From contig SSNU01000166.1 in assembly GCA_012064415.1 (NCBI GenBank), forward strand, positions 63,436-127,435: 64,000 nucleotides of DNA. The letters run 5' to 3'. This document shows positions 58,681-64,000 of the stretch, in pieces. The notes below the pieces were generated by a model that saw only the letters and a program-made list of their open reading frames with translations, was not told where the DNA came from and ran no database searches. The DNA comes from Gyrodactylus bullatarudis (taxonomy: Eukaryota > Platyhelminthes > Monogenea > Gyrodactylidea > Gyrodactylidae). Each line of letters starts with the position of its first letter. Positions within the stretch are counted from its first letter, which is position 1. A program made the position numbers and the translations under genes.

Positions 58681-59049
58681 TTCATGACTAAATTCGACTT
58701 TTCAATTCAATTTTGATCAGTTTAAAACTTTGAAGTCGACAATTTTGAAATTTAGAAAATAGCTTCATTATTTTCAGAATGAAATTTAGAAAAATAGTGC
58801 CAGTAATGATATCTGATCTGGATTTTTGAATTTCACAAGCTAGAGGGGTAAAATTAGTTGAAGTAATTTGATCAATTTTAAAGAAATCTAACAAGATCAT
58901 TAAATTTTACATCCGAAATTAATATGAATTGGTTCTGAATCAGGCCATAGTTTAGTACGAGTTGCTTGATACTTGAGACAAGAGACCATGGTAATGAAAA
59001 GTTGCAATCTGCCGATCTTTTACATGGATCTATTCAAGGATATTTTTCA
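58681..59049. other. Flank with a direct repeat of 59757-59795
   Basis: No gene. 'atatctgatctggatttttgaatttcaca' at about 58810 recurs at 59759 as 'atatctgatctggatattttaatttcaca', in the same orientation, on the two sides of the inverted repeat that follows. Confidence 0.6.
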
Positions 59050-59243
59050 CTTTTGTAGAGCATTTTTCACTTATTTTAGACAGGTGCTTCATAAAAATAG
59101 AGTTTACGATTTATTCGGTAAAATCTGAAAGCCCAACTTGCAGTACTCTGCTTTTCAACAGAGAAAAATAGCGATGAGATAGAAAGACATAAATGACATC
59201 ATCTTGTTCAGGAATAAATTCTTAACAAGAGAATCGGAGGAAA
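59050..59243. repeat. Inverted-repeat left arm
   Basis: cttttgtagagcatttttca ... gacaggtgcttc ... gaatcggaggaaa. It matches the reverse complement of 59482-59618 except for a block of about 70 extra bases near 59150-59200. Confidence 0.75.
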
Positions 59244-59481
59244 CTTTCCCTTGACTCTTCTAGTTTCTAAGCTATCTGAAGACCAAGTTGAAAATTTACC
59301 TAGTTTTTTCAAAAATTTTCAATTCAATTTTATGCCTATTTAAAGCACCTTGTAGAAAGAAATCTACCTCAATAATGATACAGTAGTCCTTTAAGTATCA
59401 AAAGCGTATAAATTTTTCGAAAATTATGCTTCTGAAAAATATTTTCATTGACAAATCTCTATTTTTAAAAACACCTAAAAA

Positions 59482-59618
59482 TTTCCTCCGATTCTTTTGT
59501 TAAGAATTTTTTACTGAACAAGTTGGACTTTCGGTTTTTACCGAATAAATCGAAAACTCTATTCTAGATTTTTTTAAGAAGCACCTGTCTAAAATCAGCG
59601 AAAAATTCTCCACAAAGG
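59482..59618. repeat. Inverted-repeat right arm
   Basis: tttcctccgattcttttgtt ... gaagcacctgtctaaaatca ... cacaaagg, the counterpart of 59050-59243. Together with the loop this makes a foldback element of about 570 bp. Confidence 0.75.
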
Positions 59619-60367
59619 TCCATTGAGTCCAATTTTTAAGACTGTGTAGTAGATTTGATCAGATTAGAGTCGACATAAGTGTTGGAATTTCACCAATGCG
59701 AGAAATTTCAGATGAACCGCTACTTGGTACGTATTAAAACTTTTTTTTCCACTAAGAATATCTGATCTGGATATTTTAATTTCACATGCTTTGGAATCAA
59801 CCTAGAATCCAAGTTTTGAGGGGAGTTGCAAGGTAGCAAAACTATTTAATCAACTAAAGTTTCGCTTAAATAGAAGAAGACTCTGATAAAGATAAAAATA
59901 AAACTCAAAAATGATGTAATAGTAGTAATCCTTCAGAAAAATAGCCTAGAATATAATTTCTTTGAAGATAATTCTTTGATCTTTTAATGTTCTGGAAAAA
60001 GAGGTAATCCTATTAGGGAAATTATCTGATTCAAAATACAGGTGAATTTAATAAATTAGTTCTAGAATGATTATCTAGAAATCCAAATTTATAAACTAAT
60101 AAACCAAGTTCGTTGTTACTTATTAGCATACAGATAACTTGAAGAAAGAAAAATAAAAGTTAGAATGTTTATTGTTACATAAGGTTTAAAATTTTAAGAT
60201 GAAAATCATGTGTGATTGAACTCTTTGATAATAATCACTCCAATGGTGTGTTTTTCATAGGGTAATATTGCTCCGACACGGATCTTCCTTATTTCAGCAT
60301 TTGAGAATGAATAACTTGTATATTCAGATTTTACATGAGAGAATACAATTTTTGTCGGAAAAATATA
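59619..60367. other. No feature recognised
   Basis: Non-coding apart from the direct repeat at 59757-59795. Confidence 0.35.
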
Positions 60368-60954
60368 GGGTTAATTCCAAAAATCACCCCAAATATTTTT
60401 TTTAATAATAAGAAATAATTTAATAATTTCTCCACCCTTTTTTCAGCGCTTGATATTTTACGGCTTTTTAAACTTCAAGTTCGAGATTTTCGACGTCACG
60501 GAGCATGATAATCTCCGAGTAAACTGCTTTCGAAGAGATCATTTTGTATCCATATCGAGCATACTTTTTAAAAAATACTTCTAACTTTTTAGCCACGGCA
60601 TACACATGTTAATAGGGATATTCATTTATTTTTGTAAACTACAAGGACATTGGAGTTTGGTGAAGTTAACAACTCTTCTTATTTCACTATTTCGATCTTG
60701 AGAAACAAGAAATAAATCTTCTTTAAGGATAGCAAAAATTTGTAAGAACCTAGATTCGCGTAAGGTTTTTTCCATCAAAGGTTCTATATAAGGAGAAAGT
60801 TCACTTTCAATCTTTCTGAAACTTATGTAGGTTGCATAAAGAATTTGAATCGATCAAGTCACACCATTCAATAAGAGGGGAATTTTGAAATGAGAATAAT
60901 TGATGCGAGGTAATGATTTGAAATTTTCATTGGGGTGATTTTTGGAATTAACCC
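60368..60954. repeat. Inverted-ended element, TTAA in termini
   Basis: gggttaattccaaaaatcac (60368 on) is inverted as gtgatttttggaattaaccc (ending 60954); the perfect pairing extends to cccc/gggg on the inside. The element is 587 bp. TTAA three bases inside each end could mark piggyBac-type target duplications, with the outer ggg/ccc fortuitous. The interior has no recognisable gene. Confidence 0.65.
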
Positions 60955-61514
60955 AAAAATATATCAAGAAAGTGCTTCGATTCGCTTTTCAAGAATTTAC
61001 TCAAATGTATGTACAATTAAAATTTTAAAATAGTGTATATACTTTTAAGTAGTTATGAAATAAATAAATAAACTAGTCGATTATGCATTTTCATCGGGGC
61101 TCCTGTAATTTTTGACTACACTCTTTACACTTTTGATTACAATATGAAAAACTATATTCATTTTTACTACACTTTCTTCCATATTTACTATAGTCAAATT
61201 TCAATTTAAATATTGAGAATTTTTTTCCAGATTTATTTTCACTCATAGTTAATTTAGATTTTACATTCTTGACTAAATAATTTCTAAAATTAATTAATTA
61301 ATGCATTAAATAAAGAAATATTGTAAAATATATATTCAATATATCTCATTTATAATCTTCATACTTAAGAGAATTATAAACACTGGTCTATTTTTATCGG
61401 AAATCTTAATACGTCTCTTCAACTTGAAGATAATAAGTACCTGATAATTATTTCTGACAGAGAGAAAGGTCTGATGAAATCGGTCTCAGAATTATTTCCA
61501 CAGTCTAATACTGT
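60955..61514. other. No feature recognised
   Basis: AT-rich non-coding DNA. Confidence 0.35.
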
Positions 61515-61775
61515 CTACACTAGGCTAGGGTGAATTATTTTTTCTCCGAACAACTCACGAGAGGACTTACTTTTCTGATAAATTTTAGTACTCAGATCAT
61601 GATTTCCATAATTTTAAAGCATGAAAATCATTCTCCATTATGTCATTTCCCATTTTTCCCACAATATCCCACGGAAATGATAAAATAACGAAATTAGCCA
61701 TGAATCCCCTCTTGATGACAAGATTACTATTTTTGAAGATAAAATTTAAGAAACTCATTAAATTTTGAAGAGAAC
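61515..61775 (-). repeat. Foldback family E fragment
   Basis: Reverse complement of 2740-2988: ctacactaggctagggtgaat terminus, ttctccgaacaactca, agtactcag, gatgacaagatta. Diverged but collinear. The minus frame 61824-61597 is a shadow. Confidence 0.65.
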
Positions 61776-62200
61776 TTGAAAAATTATTATCGAAGAGATT
61801 CGAAAACTTATAGTCAAAAATCAAAAAATGAGGGTGAATACTTTTTTAACTATAGTCACTTGGTTATGTCATATATTAGATCAAAAATAGATTATTCAAA
61901 ATCTCTCTTATACTCTTCCTTGAATAAATAAATATCCAAATCCAGTTTGGTCTTCGGAATAATGCTCAGATTCATTTAGTTATTTGACTGTTAATTAAAC
62001 AAATTCATCTAGATCTAATCTGTATTATATTCTAATGTCTATTGTAACTTTATATGAAGAACTATTTAAAGAACTAAAATGAAATTAATTTAATTAACTC
62101 ATAGAATAATGGTGAAATAAATATCAGAACATCATCTTTGAAGCTTAAATCGATGTTCAGTTGAGCTGGAAAAGATTTTTTTTTTCAAAAGAAAGAAAAC
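61776..62200. other. No feature recognised
   Basis: AT-rich non-coding DNA. Confidence 0.35.
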
Positions 62201-62266
62201 TCTATGAGCCGAACACGCTACCTTTTGATCTGGAGTCAGACGTGCTGCCGTTGCCCCACGAACTCG
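62201..62266 (-). pseudogene. tRNA-Trp(CCA)-like pseudogene
   Basis: On the minus strand, TTCGTGGGGCAACGGCAGCA then CGTCTGACTCCAGATCAAAA then GGTAGCGTGTTCGGCTC closely follow the eukaryotic tRNA-Trp plan: D arm, anticodon loop with CCA (complement at 62231-62233) and the start of the T arm. The T stem and the 3' acceptor strand are lost (CTCATAGAG in place of a closing stem), so a functional tRNA is unlikely. It is followed by a pyrimidine stretch and then an A run, so a tRNA-derived SINE head is possible. Confidence 0.65.
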
Positions 62267-62911
62267 ATTAAATAATAAACGAATATTGATGAATTTTGGA
62301 TCTGATTTGGTCTTCATATGAGGCCTGACTAATTATAATACTGAATTTTCCTACCTTTAGATCTTATTATATACATTTCAGTAGGAATAGACCAAGAATA
62401 GTTCAAAAATATATACATAACTTTATCGGAGTTTCTCAAAAGAGGGTGGCCATCGAGTTTCGGTTCCGACTGTAATAATTATGAATTAGTAATTAAAGTC
62501 TTTTCAAGATATCAAAATCAGACAATTTTATGAAATAATCCTTTAATCTTGAACCAAAGGTTTTTTCAATAAGTTATTGGTCAATGTTCATATCTTTTCA
62601 TGTTTTGGTTTTTGTGTATATTGAGTTTTTGAGCAATCAATAGACTGAATAGATATTTCGTGCAATAAATAATTATTATAATCGAATGAATTATTTTAGA
62701 ATGTTTACAGAGTCCTCTACTTAAATCGAGCAACCTTTTTTTGAAATTGTAACAAAAAATAAAGGTATACAAAATAATAATAGGATATAAAACCAATAGT
62801 AGATCTTTTTTTGGTTTAAAGTCAGGGATGAATGAGTTTTTTGATTGCAATTGAATTGGTGTTGGCAGTTGATCTGAAAATTTAAATCTGAAATTACCTG
62901 GCTACTTCTAC
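62267..62911. other. No feature recognised
   Basis: Non-coding; the 89-codon minus frame 62850-62581 is AT-driven and hydrophobic by base composition. Confidence 0.35.
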
Positions 62912-63220
62912 TTAATGAAGATCAGGATATAGGAGAGATTGGGAGTAGTCAATTTTATATTGGATATGTTTCGTAATACTTTTTATAGATTTGAGGTTGT
63001 CACAATTTGACACGTCATATTTCTCGTCAAGTTTATCATAAGTTGAGAGTAAGTGGTTACTTTCATAAGACATATTTCTCAGATTATAGGATCGTTCAAT
63101 TTTAATTGAAGATTCAGAGAATTTTTTTATGATGGATGCATAACGGCGGAAAAGCGTTTTTCCCAGGTAAGAATCCATGTTGAGTTTTGTCAGGTTTAGG
63201 TAGACTGTTAGAAACTTCAT
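62912..63220 (-). CDS. Unidentified 102-codon open frame
   Basis: Minus-strand frame beginning MKFLTVYLNLTKLNMDSYLG and ending SQSLLYPDLH with TAA. The amino-acid mix is less AT-driven than in other open frames here, with RNMSYES, STYDKLDEKYDVSNC and KSITKHIQYK. It could be a small gene, an exon (a possible acceptor, cttcctag, lies at about 63245) or chance. No family is recognised. Confidence 0.2.
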   Translation of the reverse strand: MKFLTVYLNLTKLNMDSYLGKTLFRRYASIIKKFSESSIKIERSYNLRNMSYESNHLLSTYDKLDEKYDVSNCDNLKSIKSITKHIQYKIDYSQSLLYPDLH

Positions 63221-64000
63221 CAGTGAGGTAGCGATCGAGAATCGCTAGGAAGATATTCAGGCCTAAGAAATCTAACAAAAAAAATCAGCAAGAGAAGAAT
63301 ACTTCTTTGATTTAGGGATCGAGGTTATTTATTTATTATTAACCAGAAACAATAGGAGATACAGTAATTGAGGAAATTACATAACAATATGAGGAAAGAG
63401 GGAGAAAGTTTGGATAGTAGATAAAATGAGTTGTAATGAAATTTATACAATCTTCGCATATACCGAAACCAAGAAACTATTCATTCTTCAACATAATTGA
63501 AGGCAAAAACATAAAAATAAGGAATTAAATTAAAGATTAAGAAATTTTGAGATCTGAAGATCCATTATTAAAAATTTTAGAGACCTTCAAAATTTTGAGA
63601 AATATTGATCTGGGGACAAGGACAATAACAAAAAGATTTTTTTAGTGAAATCAAAAGACCATCAGAAGTTGTGTTAATTAATAAAAAAATTCTTCAAAAA
63701 GATTTTCTCATTAAATTTTAGAGCAAATTTTCAGAATCACTAATTTTATTCAAGTTCATAAAATTAAAATTCATTATTTTAAAACAAAAGTTGTTTTTCA
63801 ATTACTTTTTGTTTAAATTTTAATTTTAACACTTATAAAATATAACTTTTTTTTTTGTTAGAAAATGATTCTTTATTGAAAAAGGAATAATAATAGAAAA
63901 AATCGAAATGAAAGGTAATTTTTGTACAATATATAATAAAATTCTGATATCTGGTGTTTTGTAATATATTCAAAATTGAGAAAGTAATCTTGTCTATGAA
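63221..64000. other. No feature recognised
   Basis: AT-rich non-coding DNA to the window end. Confidence 0.35.

Noticed and set aside
63000..63245. Alternative minus frame with DKTQHGFLPGK resembling a LINE reverse-transcriptase motif
   Set aside because: Only a few residues match, with no neighbouring RT motifs and early stops downstream.
1..64000. CRISPR array, operon or other prokaryotic system
   Set aside because: No regularly spaced repeats. Spliced cadherin exons and eukaryotic transposons show this is animal nuclear DNA.

Overview
The window is nuclear DNA of an animal, most likely an arthropod. It is very AT-rich. Its one recognisable host gene is a long, intron-containing cadherin with GT-AG introns, and nearly everything else is transposable-element sequence: mariner, piggyBac, Penelope-like, MULE, hAT-type MITEs, a tRNA-derived SINE and many foldback repeats. 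The mix and base composition would fit a crustacean such as a caligid copepod, but that placement is inference from general character and not from a diagnostic gene.

Host gene. A protocadherin-like gene runs on the minus strand from about 26.05 kb down to 11.5 kb. Four exons (25597-23107, 21975-21353, 15802-15685, 11816-11506) join with matching phases and canonical splice sites. Together they encode 1180 residues: seven cadherin repeats, one membrane segment and a cytoplasmic tail of about 250 residues. A small signal-peptide exon at 26050-26003 is a plausible but weaker first exon. The tail carries a KSVSF motif (an RVxF-type PP1-docking pattern) and ends in SSYV (a class I PDZ-ligand pattern). 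Its introns hold a broken piggyBac, a SINE, MITEs and foldback fragments.

Mobile elements, left to right. 1-11 kb: foldback fragments, a Penelope-like element (PLE) remnant at 4340-6262 split by a 1384-bp palindromic MULE derivative (4825-6208, 9-bp target duplication), a hAT-like MITE (9099-9474) and a nested hairpin (10439-10714). 15.8-21.4 kb, within an intron: piggyBac remnant 17898-19253, SINE 19806-19975, and an inverted repeat enclosing both. 31.7-34.4 kb: a knot of inverted repeats with a hAT-like MITE (33073-33610) whose uninterrupted site survives in the opposite arm. 35.0-35.7 kb: the cleanest copy of the commonest foldback family, recognised by GGCGCC in the arms and a CTAGTTGATATGAAG-like terminus. 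41.3-42.4 kb: second piggyBac remnant. 48.1-50.03 kb: best PLE copy, with a reverse transcriptase and a decayed GIY-YIG endonuclease. 54.2-54.4 kb: perfect MITE with TA duplication. 57.0-58.7 kb: an intact mariner (340-residue transposase, matching terminal repeats, TA duplication) inserted in another PLE tail.

The rest shows no gene I can recognise. Many short open frames lie in repeats or AT-rich DNA and were left out. The nested insertions give a relative order: PLE copies are older than the MULE palindrome and the mariner that interrupt them, and the inverted duplication at 33-34 kb is older than the hAT-like MITE in one of its arms.
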